A stretch of DNA of 64,000 bases from Viscum album (lineage: Eukaryota > Streptophyta > Magnoliopsida > Santalales > Viscaceae), in contig OY728131.1 of NCBI GenBank assembly GCA_963277665.1, forward strand, positions 1,390,812,688-1,390,876,687, written 5' to 3'. Under the pieces are notes generated by a model. That model was not told where the DNA came from, did no database searches, and saw only the letters and a list, made by a program, of their open reading frames with translations. A program made the translations under genes and the position numbers. How positions within the stretch are numbered: the first letter of the stretch is position 1; each line of letters starts with the position of its first letter. Positions 51,640-61,954 of the stretch are shown piece by piece.

Positions 51640-51950
51640 TAACCCACATTGGATTGGTACATAATAACCCATAAAAGACCCAAGTAGGATCTTACCCACA
51701 CAAGATCAGTATGCACTAACCCACAAAGGACCGTTGAGCGCTGACCCGCATATGATCTGACCCACATAGGCTCGGTATGTCACTGATCCACGAAGGGTCA
51801 CTCTATGGTTGGTCCTCATCAGGTCGCATTCTATTGATCCACAAAGTATATATAGTTGTTGATCCACACATGATCACTTGGTGCTGATCCAATATGATCT
51901 CTAGGTGATTAACCACATATGATTGCTCGTTTGTAACCCATATATGATCT
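51640..51950 (-). repeat. GATC-rich degenerate tandem repeats in the G3 LTR
   Basis: Units of the type CCACACAGGATC..T.GGTGCTGA recur about every 25-35 bp, giving a string of GATC sites. The same block is in the other LTR at 59,345-59,700. It is likely LTR regulatory sequence. Confidence 0.7.
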
Positions 51951-52329
51951 GTCTCCAAACACCAACTCAGATCCAGCCACTGAATTATTTCTAATACTAC
52001 GCTTGATTGTGGTAGAACCACTCCTCAATCCATTAGTCATATTCTGACCAGCATAAAATCCCATGAAGAATTAAGCAGATGATTTGTCACATTATAAGGT
52101 TACCAACAAAATAGATTGCATTTCAACTAGACACTCGGTGTATAAGTTATTGACATTTCCGTTCTGAGGGCCCAGTTAGATTCGATGTTGATCCATCCTG
52201 TCCATACTAAAACATTCCTCAAAACTCTCTGGGAGTATTTCAAAAGACCTCCTCGCTCCATGGATCCCAACTGTAGAGATGGTTTGTTATAACATACGTC
52301 CAGTTGACAAGATATGGTAACTTATTTGT

Positions 52330-52960
52330 ATCAAGGCATGAGAGGGGTTAGGGTCTTGTCTAACCCGGTCAGCTCAACCCATCCTGACCCAACCCAGTCT
52401 GGGTCTGACCTATCCCGGCTCAAACCAGACTGGGCCTGACCAGTTTTGGTTGGGCCACAGTGGGCTCAACCCACCAGCTGGCATGACCCATGCGGGGTAA
52501 CATAGTCTGCTAGACCTGAATAGATCAAAGGAGCTATTTGGATCCTTTATTGGCAGTTCCAAATGGTACCGCCTCATCACCCATGGGACCCACACGGAGC
52601 TCCCCTATATCGTCTCGGCTTTGAGCTACATCTCCATTTAGTGTGGCACACAATGGTGCACCACCTCCACCTCCGCGAATAGCTACTATCGGCTTCCTAT
52701 CCAACCACCGCGGCACCTAGAGGCTCCCCACATCAACCGTGGGTGGAATTTTTTGGTCGCCTCCCTCATCCTCCAGCATTGGTCACCAGTGTCGCCGCGC
52801 TGGTATCCCACCGGCACTTCATACGCGGGCCACCGCCTGAGTTCTGGTGGCCTGTTCTCCCTTCTAGACGTGCCTATGGTCCTCTCAGGATGCCTCCATC
52901 ATTACGCGCCTCTCGGTTTCATGGTTACATAAACTTGTAACAACATGCCTCTGAAGAAAA
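52330..52960. other. GC-rich island within the G3 LTR
   Basis: About 600 bp markedly richer in G and C than anything else in the window. It contains repeated CCCAGTCTGGG, GGGCCTGACC and GGGCTCAACCC motifs (52,360-52,470), then a proline/arginine-coding-like stretch with overlapping short open frames on both strands (52,410-52,940). No domain was recognised. It may be an LTR regulatory block or a captured gene fragment. Confidence 0.55.
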
Positions 52961-53853
52961 AAGTGAAAAACAATCGTTGGAGGGTCCAAGTCTTTTTGGA
53001 TTCAATCACGCCCTCTATGTTATCATCCTAAAAGGAGGGAGTAAATTATACATCACATTACTAAATAATGATAAACCACGTCGAAATCCCCCGCATCGAC
53101 CACCTGAAGATTCACGAATGAGGAGAAGAAATGTGGGAATTTATATTATTAAATGAAAACCACTACCTCGTGAACAATAAGAGGTAACAAGATCATTGAC
53201 GGAAGGATAGTAACTGTTAGAGTGAGGTTTCCAGCTTTCATCAATCCTAGGTCATCTTCACCCAAGATTCTATCCTCTGTCATTGGAAGACGTCACATCA
53301 CTTCTCCAGAGGTTCTTTGCTTGGTGAAGCCGTATAAAAACTCTACCCTGATCCTCACTTAAATAAAAGGGGAAAAGCTGAGTAACGCATCAAGAAATTA
53401 AAGAGTTTCATTTAATGAATGGATCTCTTAATTCACCAATAGCACGGTTACAAATAAAATAGATTAATTCCATTAATTATCTTCATATGTCACTGTTCCC
53501 CACCACCACCACTCACTTTCTATAGAAAAATAGAAATAATAACATGTTAAGTAATTTTATTATATTTCTGTAAAATCCCAAATTTAAATTTTTCTCCCGA
53601 CCTACTACAGTAGAAGTGAGGCTTCCCATAAACGAATCATGGCACTTCAAATTCAATGGTTCCCTCATATTTTTAATTTGATCACCAGTTCAAAATATTG
53701 AAAATTCCTCCAGAAAGATTACTGAATCTACAAAAAAGGTCAGAAATTAATTCCATGCACACCAGCCCTCAGAATCACGTGCCATCAATTTTTGTATACT
53801 TGTAAAATCCCAAATAATTTAAAAGAATACATGGAAATTTCAGGCATTTACGT

Positions 53854-53866
53854 TCTCCCCAGCTTA
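53854..53866 (-). other. G3 polypurine tract
   Basis: Minus strand AAGCTGGGGAGAA, preceded by TTGGGGACAAAAATCC, corresponds to the GACGAAAT..GGGGGAGAA signature of Del/Tekay elements. It lies directly before the LTR start. Confidence 0.7.
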
Positions 53867-53904
53867 TGGATTTTTGTCCCCAATAGAAACAACAAAACTA
53901 GGAT

Positions 53905-55190
53905 AACAAATGGGGTAACTGAGCATGTATATGGTCTTCTATCTACCATGTGCTATCTTGGATATTCCCACATTTCCAACGAACTCACACCATAGGAATA
54001 AAACTCCCATGAAGGACCCACTCCTGTCGATCCACTATCTCCACTGAGAACTCTTCAAATATCATCCCATCATCAATGTCTTGATCTCCCCAGTCGATAT
54101 GGTGTGATTTATCAAGCACATATCTCCTCATTTGTGACACATGGAATACATTATTCACCTACTGAATCTATGGGAGATATGCTAGATGCTATACCACCTT
54201 TCCTACTCTATTGAGGATCTGGAAAGGTCTGATTATCCTCAGAGATAGCCTGTCACCCTAGTCAAACCTTTGTAATCATTGTCTATGTGAGGCCCATAGG
54301 AAGACATGGTCTACCTCCTCAAACTCCAAGGGTCTCCATTTCTTGTTAGCATAATACATCTGACAACTCTTTGCATCCCTCATCCACTTCTGAATGAATT
54401 TCACCTTCTATGTGGTGGCATGTACCAACTCTATACCCATAAGGGTTGACTCCCATGCATCTATCCAGCAATGAGGTGATATTCATGGTAACCCCTATAA
54501 GGCCTCTAAAAGTGTCATGTTGATGCTTGAGTGATAAATTTTGTTTTATGAAAGCTCCACCAATGGAAGGAGGTCCTCCCAACATTGGCCAAAATCGAGG
54601 AAATAAGCATGATGCATGTCCTTGAATTTTTGTGTGGTCTGCTTCAACTGACCATCTGTCTGAGGGTGAAAGGTAGTGCGGAAGAGTAGCTGTGTTCCGA
54701 AAGACACCTGCAATCCCTTCCTCAACAGAGATGTAAAATTTGGATCACAATATGAGATGATCACTGATGGTAATACGTGAAGTCTCACTATCTACTACAC
54801 ATATGGGCATCCTAAGACCTATAATGATCACTACTATCAGATGGGAAATAAGTGGTCCGACATGGGGAGTTGGTCAATGACCACCCATATGGAATCGTGG
54901 ACCCAAGTCATACGTGGTATCCTAGTTACACTATCCATGGAGATACCACTCTACTTACACTCTTGTGCATCATTTGGCTGAGCTAAGCTCTTTGGTACAT
55001 GATTCTCAACCTTTACATACTTACAAGTGAGGCATCGAGATATAAAATTTTCCACTGATTTCTTCATCACTGGACACCATTGCTGAAACCAATGGTCCTG
55101 ATACATATTCTCTACTCCATGATGTACTGAAAAAGGGGACATGAGAAACTTCCTCAACACATCATCTCGAAGTGTTACTGGTACCACAGT
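53905..55190 (-). pseudogene. G3 integrase with C-terminal chromodomain
   Basis: In order on the minus strand: a zinc-binding HHCC region from 55,187 (SVHHGVENMY, then CLTCKYVKVENHVPKSL); DDE core pieces including ISYCDPNFTSL and FHPQTDGQ with LDFGQCWEDLLPLVE (54,750-54,550); a GPY-side segment (NVFHVSQMRRYV, about 54,150-54,115); and the chromodomain-like VEIVDRQEWVLHGSFIPMV with a TW.IEDH...QLPHLL end (54,050-53,905). In intact elements this protein inserts the DNA copy and its chromodomain directs it to heterochromatin. Stops within the chromodomain and frameshifts between pieces show it is dead. Confidence 0.75.
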
Positions 55191-55400
55191 GAGTCCTATG
55201 AAAAGGATGATGTGATCCCCTCCATTAGAAAATCCATTAAGATCATGTCTTATGGATACCTAATAATGTCGGTCCTCGCAATCTATGACCTTGAGTTGTG
55301 CCTTCGGAGAATTCTAAATAAGAGGTGGTGTGACAGTCATAGACTGGTGGTAAGCTTCCCCATCTGTATCCACAAAGGTTATCTTCAATTTCGCTAGTAG

Positions 55401-55808
55401 TTATGTTTCCTCACTCAGCAATTGTAAGCCAGACCTCCTAGTGAGTGCATCTGCTAATACATTCCTCATTCCATGAGTATAGACTATCTCAAAGTCATAG
55501 TCATGGAGGAACTCTAGAAATTGTTTTTGAATCAAGTTCATGTCCCTCTGTGAGAATATATACCTATGTATCTTGTGATCAAAGTAAATAGTAAAGCATT
55601 CACCCATCAAGTAGTGTCTCCACATATAATGTGAAAATAACAGTACTGTTAACTCTATGTCATGGGTAGTGTAGTTCCACTCATGATGTCTCAACTGCCA
55701 TGAGTTGTAAGTAATAAACACTCGCTCCTGCAACAGGACACAACACAGTCTTGTCCCTAACATGTTATAGTAAACTACGTACCCAGCGCCCTCTTCCGGT
55801 AGCCTCAA
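55401..55808 (-). pseudogene. G3 RNase H domain
   Basis: This 135-codon stretch is still open. It reads GYVVYYNMLGTRLCCVLLQE near residues 9-28, where family members have a Ser-Asp-Ala motif; the first catalytic Asp is now Asn. QLRHHEWNYTTHDIELTVLL (38-57), FDHKIHRYIFSQRDMNLIQK and ADALTRRS follow, all matching the RT-linked RNase H of Ty3/gypsy elements. It would degrade the RNA strand during reverse transcription. The boundary is set by a stop at the low end; the true protein was continuous with RT and integrase. Confidence 0.8.
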
Positions 55809-55989
55809 GAGGGGATCACTCGACAGTCTCTATATCAACTCTTAGAAACTCTTATGGCACTTCTCTATCCACAAGAAACCCTGCCCCTTCTTCAACAAGG
55901 CTGACATGGGTTCCGCAACCCTAAGAAGTCAGGTACAAATCTTTGGTAGTACCCAGCCAATCCCAAGAAAATCCTCACTTCGGTCACAC

Positions 55990-56821
55990 TCCTGGGTGGT
56001 TCCCAAGAAATCAATGCATTTAACTTTTTTGGATCCACTGTGACTCCAGCCTCCGAGATAACATTCCCTGGGATGTGGACTTGATGTATCCAAACCGGAC
56101 ACTTTGAGATCGTCCCAAAAATATGGTGCTCATGGAGTGTATATAGATCTATCTATAGGACTGTGGAATGCTCCTCCTCTGACACTGTGTATAGGAATAT
56201 GTTGTCAATGAAGACCACCACAAAGCAATCCAGTTATGGATGAAATATCCTATTCATGAGCCCCATGAACACTGACGGAGCATTGGTCATGCTGAAAGGC
56301 ATCACCAAGAACTTGTAATGGCCATACAAACATCTGGATGTCGTATTCAGTATGTCCTTATCCCGTACTCTAAGCTGATGATAGCCCGATCTAAGGTCTA
56401 TCATTGAAAACCAAGGATCTTCATTCAGCTAGTCAAAGATATCATCGATACTCGAGAGTGGATACTTGTTCATCACGGTCACCTGGTTCAGGTGATGATA
56501 TTCCACACAAAGCCTCAATCTCCCATATGCCTTTCTAGTGAACAAGAGCAGGGATGCCCATGGAGAAACACAGGGCCTTATTAACCCCTTTCCCTACAAG
56601 TACTCTAACTGTAACCACAACTCTCAAAGCTCCACGTGAGCCATCCGATATTCTGGTCTAGATATCAGTGTTTTCCTTGGGTATAGGTTAATGTATAAGT
56701 CTACCTCTTTCCATGGAGGTAGTCCCGGAACATCATCAGGAAATATATCAGCATACTCGTCCACCACTATATGATAAATCAGACTCCTCACATCAACTGC
56801 TTCGGGGGTGAGGCTAGCCAA
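55990..56821 (-). pseudogene. pol: G3 reverse transcriptase
   Basis: The linker EYADIFPDDVPGLPP opens the domain near 56,770. Then come [88 protein letters not shown] and the catalytic box VFIDN at 56,201-56,215. There VFIDD is canonical, so the second catalytic Asp is Asn. LGLAGYYQRFVPDF follows near 55,950. The sequence is very close to the Tekay/Del consensus and more intact than G1. A stop after LEYL and others downstream disable it. Confidence 0.8.
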
Positions 56822-57253
56822 CTATTGAGTAATTAGATGCACCATCTTTAGAGATAGTTCATCATGTGCTACAATGGTTTCCATCTCACTAGTGAAGGTA
56901 AACCTAATCACATCTTCATGGACACACCGCACTTTGAACCTATGATAGTTGATCTGGGCATGGAATTTGGATAGCCAGTTCATACTCAAGATGATTTCGT
57001 AAGGGCTCAACACTACTACTATGAGATCACACCTGACGCTCTCACCTCCTATAGTAAGTTCACACTTTTGGTACCAGTGTGTAATTGTCGAATCTACTCC
57101 CATAGGATTCTCTACTGACAAGGATCGGGCCAACAGCTCCATCGGAATATCTGAGCTCCAAACTATTGTTGTGAAAATTAAATAGTGACGGTCACATGTG
57201 TCTATAAGTATTATAGCTATGGTGGAATAGACAAAAAACGTACCTATAATCAA
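56822..57253 (-). pseudogene. G3 aspartic protease
   Basis: Open for 143 codons. The active-site motif at residues 16-20 reads LIDTC where the family has LIDTG/LIDSG, so the Gly after Asp-Thr is lost. The second hallmark, YEIILSMNWL at residues 85-94, corresponds to FDVILGMDWL. VDSTITHWYQKCELTIGGE between them fits the usual flap strand region. It lies between gag and RT, as expected for a gag-pol polyprotein, and is probably inactive. Confidence 0.75.
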
Positions 57254-57289
57254 CTCTAGATCATTGTGTCCATAGACCTCTACGGCATG

Positions 57290-58420
57290 TAGTTTTGATT
57301 TCCCCGATCTACCAGCTCCATATGGTCAGGGTGGACCTCATGTTGTTCGTAGCGGTAGAACCTCAAGTCGTCGCCCATAACCTACTGCACGGCCTGCTCT
57401 GTTTCCTCATCTTCTGCCCTGTCGACCTCCTCAGTCGAATCTCTGCCTCTACCTCAATGGTCCCTCGACTGTCTGATGATTTTCGGTTTGGTGGTTTGGT
57501 CAGTCGCGAGCCACGTGGCCCTGCCTACAGCACATGAAACACAGTTTTCCGCCCAACTGATCTTCTATGCCTCTTGAGCTCTGCACCTCCGACCATGAAT
57601 TCTCGGGTTGTCCACCAGTGGGTCTAGACCGCTTGAACCTCTATTTCATCTGTCTACTACCTCATGAAGATGACTCAGCTACCTTTAATCTAGTGGTGTG
57701 TCTCACTGTCAGTACCTACTCAGTTATGAAGCTCCCCTAAAATAGTGCTCGCTCGAATACTTTAGCCTGCATCGGTATATTAAACGATATCATAGATGCT
57801 CTGATCTCTCTCCAGAGACCCTTCTCAAATGTCCGGGACCTAAATAATGTGTCATGTACCATATTAGTGGAGTAAAGTGGGAGGTTAGTGAATCTCTCCG
57901 AGTATTGGGCCACTCATAAGCTACCCTGTTATAATTGTTGAAGCTCCTGGATACACACAAAGATTAGTGTCATTATAAAAAACTCCACCCTGAAGAGGCT
58001 CTCAAAGATCTTCCAAGTGACGGTCACCTTGTCATGTGACTAGATAATTAGGCTAAAGAACCTCCATGTAGTGCCCTGGAAAAGGCAAGTAGCTAGGATA
58101 ATCATCTTCTCTTCTATTGTCTCAACCATGCAAAAAACACTGGAAACATCCTCCAGACAGTCCTCAGTAGCCTGTGGATCTATCTTTCTTAGAAACCATA
58201 GACGACTATGTCATTGTAACTTGTTCAATACGCTCATTCGGAATGAATGGTTTACTGCTGGGGTTGGTGGAATCTAATTTCCAACGTTTGGTGGTGCTAT
58301 TGGTGCACCCCCTAAAGGCGCAACCACAGTAAGAGGTCCCCACACTTAAGCCTCATCGCACAGTGGGCAGTCATCATATACTCTCTTGGTAATCCTGGTT
58401 CACTATCTACGTGGTGGCAT
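57290..58420 (-). pseudogene. gag: G3 gag
   Basis: The probable start codon at 58,420 gives MPPRR, a typical Tekay-type gag start, followed at once by a stop. The gag core is readable at about 58,050-57,700 (WKIFESLFRVEFF, AQYSERFTNLPLY and FEKGLWREIRASM). A CCHC knuckle at 57,500-57,541 reads CFMCCRQGHVARD and then a TGA stop in place of the last Cys codon. An Arg/Gly-rich tail follows. Its product would package the element RNA. Confidence 0.75.
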
Positions 58421-58685
58421 CTTGAAAAGAAATAGGTGTTCCACGGTCAATATGTTATACTTGGCGAGTTTACTCAAATGAGAACAAAGTAAAAACATTT
58501 CCAAAACACATGTAATCAGTTTTTTCGTGCACCGAGTTAGAAATAAGAATTAAGGGTCCCAGTGTATGGATATGTCAGTCATCATACCACCACATGGCTC
58601 CCTAAACTGAAATCCATACTAAAAAAACTTAATACTATTTCTCCATTAAAAAGATCAGTGTCCTAGTTCTTTGGTAGAACTGACT

Positions 58686-58697
58686 GCTCTGATACAA
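58686..58697 (-). other. G3 primer binding site
   Basis: Minus strand TTGTATCAGAGC followed by AGTCAG matches the initiator-Met primer site TGGTATCAGAGC at 11 of 12 positions. It is separated from the LTR end by about 8 bp. Confidence 0.8.
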
Positions 58698-58705
58698 CAT
58701 AGTCA

Positions 58706-59707
58706 TGACCCATCCCTCAGGGCCTGTGTCGTGACTACCCCAACCCACCTTCCATTGGCCAGGGGTAAGACACTAGAACCAAATAGGTGTATCTATAAAA
58801 TGGGATGTCATTTCCTTTAAACCTATAGAAACACACTATCCTATAACACACGAAGATGTAACCATGAAGTAAAACTGAAGTAGTAAAGGTGAGTAATAAA
58901 AGTAAAATGGGTCGGAATAGAAGCCCAACTGAAATGTAAAACTACAACTAAAAACCAGAAAACAACTCCTGGAATTTTCCACCGAGGATCCCACCTGAAT
59001 GGTAGGTACAGCTCGTCCCCACTACTCACCACGTCATCCAATCTCCTCTATGTGCCACATGGTCCTGGCTCCATCATGTCTTCGCCAAGCTGGTTGTCAT
59101 TTTCATAAGACACAATAATGAGAGGGAGAATCCCATTCAAGGGTGAGTATAAAAATACCCAGTAGGGAGCCAGAGACCCCTAAAGGTCTCTCAGAATTAC
59201 ACAATGGAAAAACAAAAAACGTGATCTCAATCACATGCAAAAAAAGAAAAAGATACAGATCAAAGAAGGTATATGAAAAGAATAAAATTACAGATGATTA
59301 GTTGAGAAGCTAGGTCATTTTATTATGTCGAGAGACTTTACTGCTGACCATACGGAGTCTTACCCACACAGGATCCGTAGGAACTAACCCCCACAAACCC
59401 CACACAGGATCCCACCCACCCAGAGTCGATAGGTACTAACCCCCTCAAGACCCACATATGTTCTAAACCACATAGGATCGGTATGGGCTGACCCACATAG
59501 GATTGCGGAGAACAGACCCACACAAGATCTCACCCACACATGATCGGTATGTCGTTGATCCATGATGGGCCTCTCTATGGATGGTCCTCGTTAGGTGACG
59601 TACTTCTGATCCACATAGGATCTCAAGGTGTTGATCCACACAGGATCGATCAGTGCTAATCCACACAGGATCGCTAGGTGATGGCCCACACATGATCACT
59701 CAATACT
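58706..59707 (-). mobile_element. G3 5' LTR, cut by the copia insertion
   Basis: Matches 50,991 to about 51,890 of the 3' LTR, including the shared GGCC.GTGTCGTGACTACC, AATAGGTGTATC, CAGATGATTAGTTGAGAAGC and the GATC-rich repeat block (59,345-59,700). Homology stops at CACATGATCACTCAATACT (59,689-59,707), aligned with CACATGATCACTTGGTGCT at 51,866, exactly where a TGTTAGGA LTR start occurs. The remaining ~1.9 kb must lie beyond the copia element, outside the window. Minus-strand frames of 61-78 aa here are only translations of the repeats. Confidence 0.8.
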
Positions 59708-60118
59708 TGTTAGGACCATGCTGAAGGAAGAGATGGTTTTCATGGATTTTCTTTTGTTGATCTTGAAGAAGTTTTCATAAAGGAAAGACACCGTGAATTT
59801 ATATGAAATCAGAACCAAGATTACTGAACATTCGGTGTCTGGTACTTGGAGTCTGGAAATTGAGGAGTTCGAAACTGAGAACATGGAGATCGATGAATTT
59901 GGAGTCTGTAAATTCAGAGTCTGGAAATTGAGAAGTTCAGAACCGGGAAATTGAAAATTTCTGAAAGATAGCTTGTAAGAAATGTGAAGGCACTAATTGT
60001 GACGATGCATTGTTGTTTAGTAACTCTAATTTTTGAGTACATTAATGTACTCATAATGAAAGAAAAAGTTGGGTGCTGAAGTCATACCAAGATCTGGAAG
60101 AGTCGTTCTGAGAACCAG

Positions 60119-60280
60119 AAGTGCGGAGTCGACTTCCTGAAAATAATTTGCAGAGTCTACTTCCTGAACAGAATTTGCGGAGTCTACTTCCTGAATTGAA
60201 TTTGTGGAGTCTACTTCCTAAACAGAACTTGCGGACTCTACTCCTTGAACAGAATTTTGGAGTTGACTTGCTGAAGAAGA
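60119..60280 (+). repeat. 27-bp tandem repeat in the copia LTR, about 6 copies
   Basis: Unit GGAGTCTACTTCCTGAACAG plus AATTTGC. Because 27 is a multiple of three, a frame from 60,121 stays open and repeats the nine residues SLLPEQNLR. Looser copies (GTCGACTTCCTG, AGTCAACTCCCTG) continue to about 60,450. Probably LTR regulatory sequence and not a protein. Confidence 0.85.
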
Positions 60281-60941
60281 AGTTCGTAGTGATAATTTCA
60301 GAGATGACATGTTTAAGAAGATGTTCATAGAGTGTATTTCAGAGTCGACTTCCTGTGTCAGAAGTTCGTAGCGTGAAGTTCGGGGTCGACTTGCTGAGTC
60401 AGAAGTCCTGAGTGAAGAAGTTCGGAGTCAACTCCCTGATCCTGATGTTTGTAGCCAGAAGTGCGGAGTCATTCCATGAATTGTTGAAGATGTAATGAGA
60501 ATTCATACCGAGAAGTGATGAAGAGTCATATCGAGAAAGGAAATGGTTTCATGCCAAAGAAGTGGTGAAGAGTTATGCTGAGAATTGAAGTGATGTTGAA
60601 GACTCAAGAAGGATTGATTCAATTAAGTTATTCTGAGAATTAGGAACGGTGGATCCGAGAATATTATGCTGAGAAGACAGAAGACAGGATCTGAGAATGT
60701 GATGCTGAGAAATAAGAAGAGTGGATCTGAAAATGTGACTCTGAGAAACAGGAATAACAACGTCGAATCTGGAAAAGGTCAAAGTTCTAAATCAAGAGAA
60801 GTGAAAGATGATTTGATAAGATTTTATAAGTGTTGACTATGACTTAATTACACTAACATTTCAGGAGAAATTAAGATTTGGGAGAATATAAGTGAGAGGG
60901 AACGTATTTTGGTTTCCCGCCTAAGCACACTTTGGAGAACC

Positions 60942-60949
60942 TATAAAAG
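60942..60949 (+). promoter_or_regulatory. TATA box of the copia LTR
   Basis: TATAAAAG, 1.23 kb into the LTR, preceded by GGAGAACC and followed by GAGATCAGG. It is the best promoter core in this LTR. Confidence 0.6.
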
Positions 60950-61084
60950 GAGATCAGGTTGCTAAGTAAGGATGATGAAGGAGTAGAGAGAGAAGCTCTG
61001 ATAATATCAAGAGAGGAATAATATCTTGGCCGACTGAGTTTCATTGTGGTTTCAATCGAAATGATAATTTCATACTGGTTGACA

Positions 61085-61420
61085 TCATATTGAGTTTCTC
61101 ATATTGAAGAGTCGGAGTGCAAATGAATCTGGAGTGAAGAATTCGGAGTGGAGATTCGGAATGGGGAATCTGTACCGGCTGTCACCATATTGAGTTTCTC
61201 AGACAGAGGAAGACTCAAATTGAATATTTGGAGTGGAGAAGAATATGGGGTGAAGAATTCATAGTGGAGATTTGAAATGGGGAATCCGTACTAGTGGTCA
61301 CCGTATTGAGTTTCTCAGATTGAGGAAGACTCGAATTGAATAATTTGAGTGAAGAAGAAAATTCGGAGTGGATATTTTGGAGTTGAGATTCAGAGTGGGA
61401 AGTTCAGACTGTAATTGATC
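61085..61420 (+). repeat. ~100-116-bp tandem repeat downstream of the TATA box
   Basis: TATTGAGTTTCTCA occurs at about 61,088, 61,188 and 61,304, each followed by GGAGTGAAGAATTC-like and GGGGAATC-like segments. Three imperfect copies. Confidence 0.75.
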
Positions 61421-61850
61421 TATCTCAAGTGCATGGATTCCTTGCCTTTCTTCTGGGTAAGGAAGTGAATATTTGTGTTGAACATGCTTACACTTGTGTA
61501 TTTGAAAGGAAGTGCAGGAAACATAATTTGTTACAAGAAAAGAGATTTTTCCCTATTGGGCTAAGAGGGTGCACCCGCACTGGAGTGATTGTTTCACTGT
61601 GCTTCATGAGTGTAAGGGTATATCTTACTCGTTGTAACCCAAGGATTGTTTTCTTAGTGGATTGTATGGTGCTGGATTGTTTCCAACCATACCAAGGATG
61701 TAGCTATTCTTATTGAATAGTGAACCTTGTAAATTGTTGTGTTCCTTTGGATGTGTTATTGTTTCTTTTCTCAGTAGGTAATTATATCTTTAACAGGAGA
61801 CAATGGTTGTTCTCAATTTTAAGGGAAGTTAAAAAGGGAGAGAAAGGGGT

Positions 61851-61890
61851 ACCACTGATTCACCCCCCCCCCCCCGCCCCTCTCAGTGGT
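61851..61890 (+). repeat. C-rich hairpin near the end of the copia LTR
   Basis: ACCACTGA (61,851-61,858) pairs with TCAGTGGT (61,883-61,890). The 24-nt loop contains 13 consecutive C, one G and four more C. It lies 28 bp before the primer site. Confidence 0.7.
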
Positions 61891-61917
61891 TCATTCCTCC
61901 AACTGGGTCCTTATTAG

Positions 61918-61930
61918 TGGTATCAGAGGG
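61918..61930 (+). other. Copia primer binding site
   Basis: TGGTATCAGAGGG matches the initiator-Met site TGGTATCAGAGC at 11 of 12 positions. Confidence 0.85.
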
Positions 61931-61954
61931 AGGATACCTTTGTTTTTGTTGCTG

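Larger units (their letters stand above)
50991..53852 (-). mobile_element. Gypsy G3 3' LTR (~2.86 kb)
   Basis: The low end (CGATCTGTCCCC..GGGCCCGTGTCGTGACTACC) matches the right-hand copy at 58,706 (TGACCCATCCCTCAGGGC and following bases) for about 1 kb. The upper end is placed by the polypurine tract at 53,854 and the LTR start CGTAAATGCCTGAAATTTCC on the minus strand, a mutated TGTAA start. The upper 1.9 kb cannot be checked against the partner because the other LTR is cut. Minus-strand frames of 124 and 72 aa (50,988 and 51,803) fall in the LTR and match no protein. Confidence 0.75.
59708..61917 (+). mobile_element. Ty1/copia element, 5' LTR (~2.2 kb)
   Basis: Starts TGTTAGGACCATGC at the break in the gypsy LTR and runs to the primer site at 61,918; the exact 3' end (about 61,903-61,917) is uncertain because no clean CA is seen. 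It contains AATTTGGAGTCTG-type repeats (59,820-59,960), a 27-bp array (60,119-60,280), a TATA box (60,942), a ~100-116-bp array (61,085-61,420) and a C-rich hairpin (61,851-61,890). The presumed 5-bp target is ATACT (59,703-59,707); its partner lies outside the window. Open frames of 69, 95 and 65 aa on the plus strand are incidental. Confidence 0.75.

Noticed and set aside
52534..52940. Proline-rich host gene exon in the GC island
   Set aside because: Frames are short (60-65 aa), overlap on both strands and have no recognisable domain; kept only as a finding on composition.
58686..58697. tRNA-like sequences at 12,942, 18,851, 32,740, 58,686 and 61,918
   Set aside because: Only 11-14 bases complementary to a tRNA 3' end, each beside an LTR. 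They are primer sites and not tRNA genes.
59338..59699. Open frames full of CGSTT/ILCGS-like repeats
   Set aside because: They are translations of the GATC-rich LTR repeats and not a protein.
61429..61716. 95-aa plus-strand open frame with several cysteines
   Set aside because: Lies within the copia LTR between the TATA box and the primer site. No signal peptide or domain recognised; treated as part of the untranslated leader or LTR.
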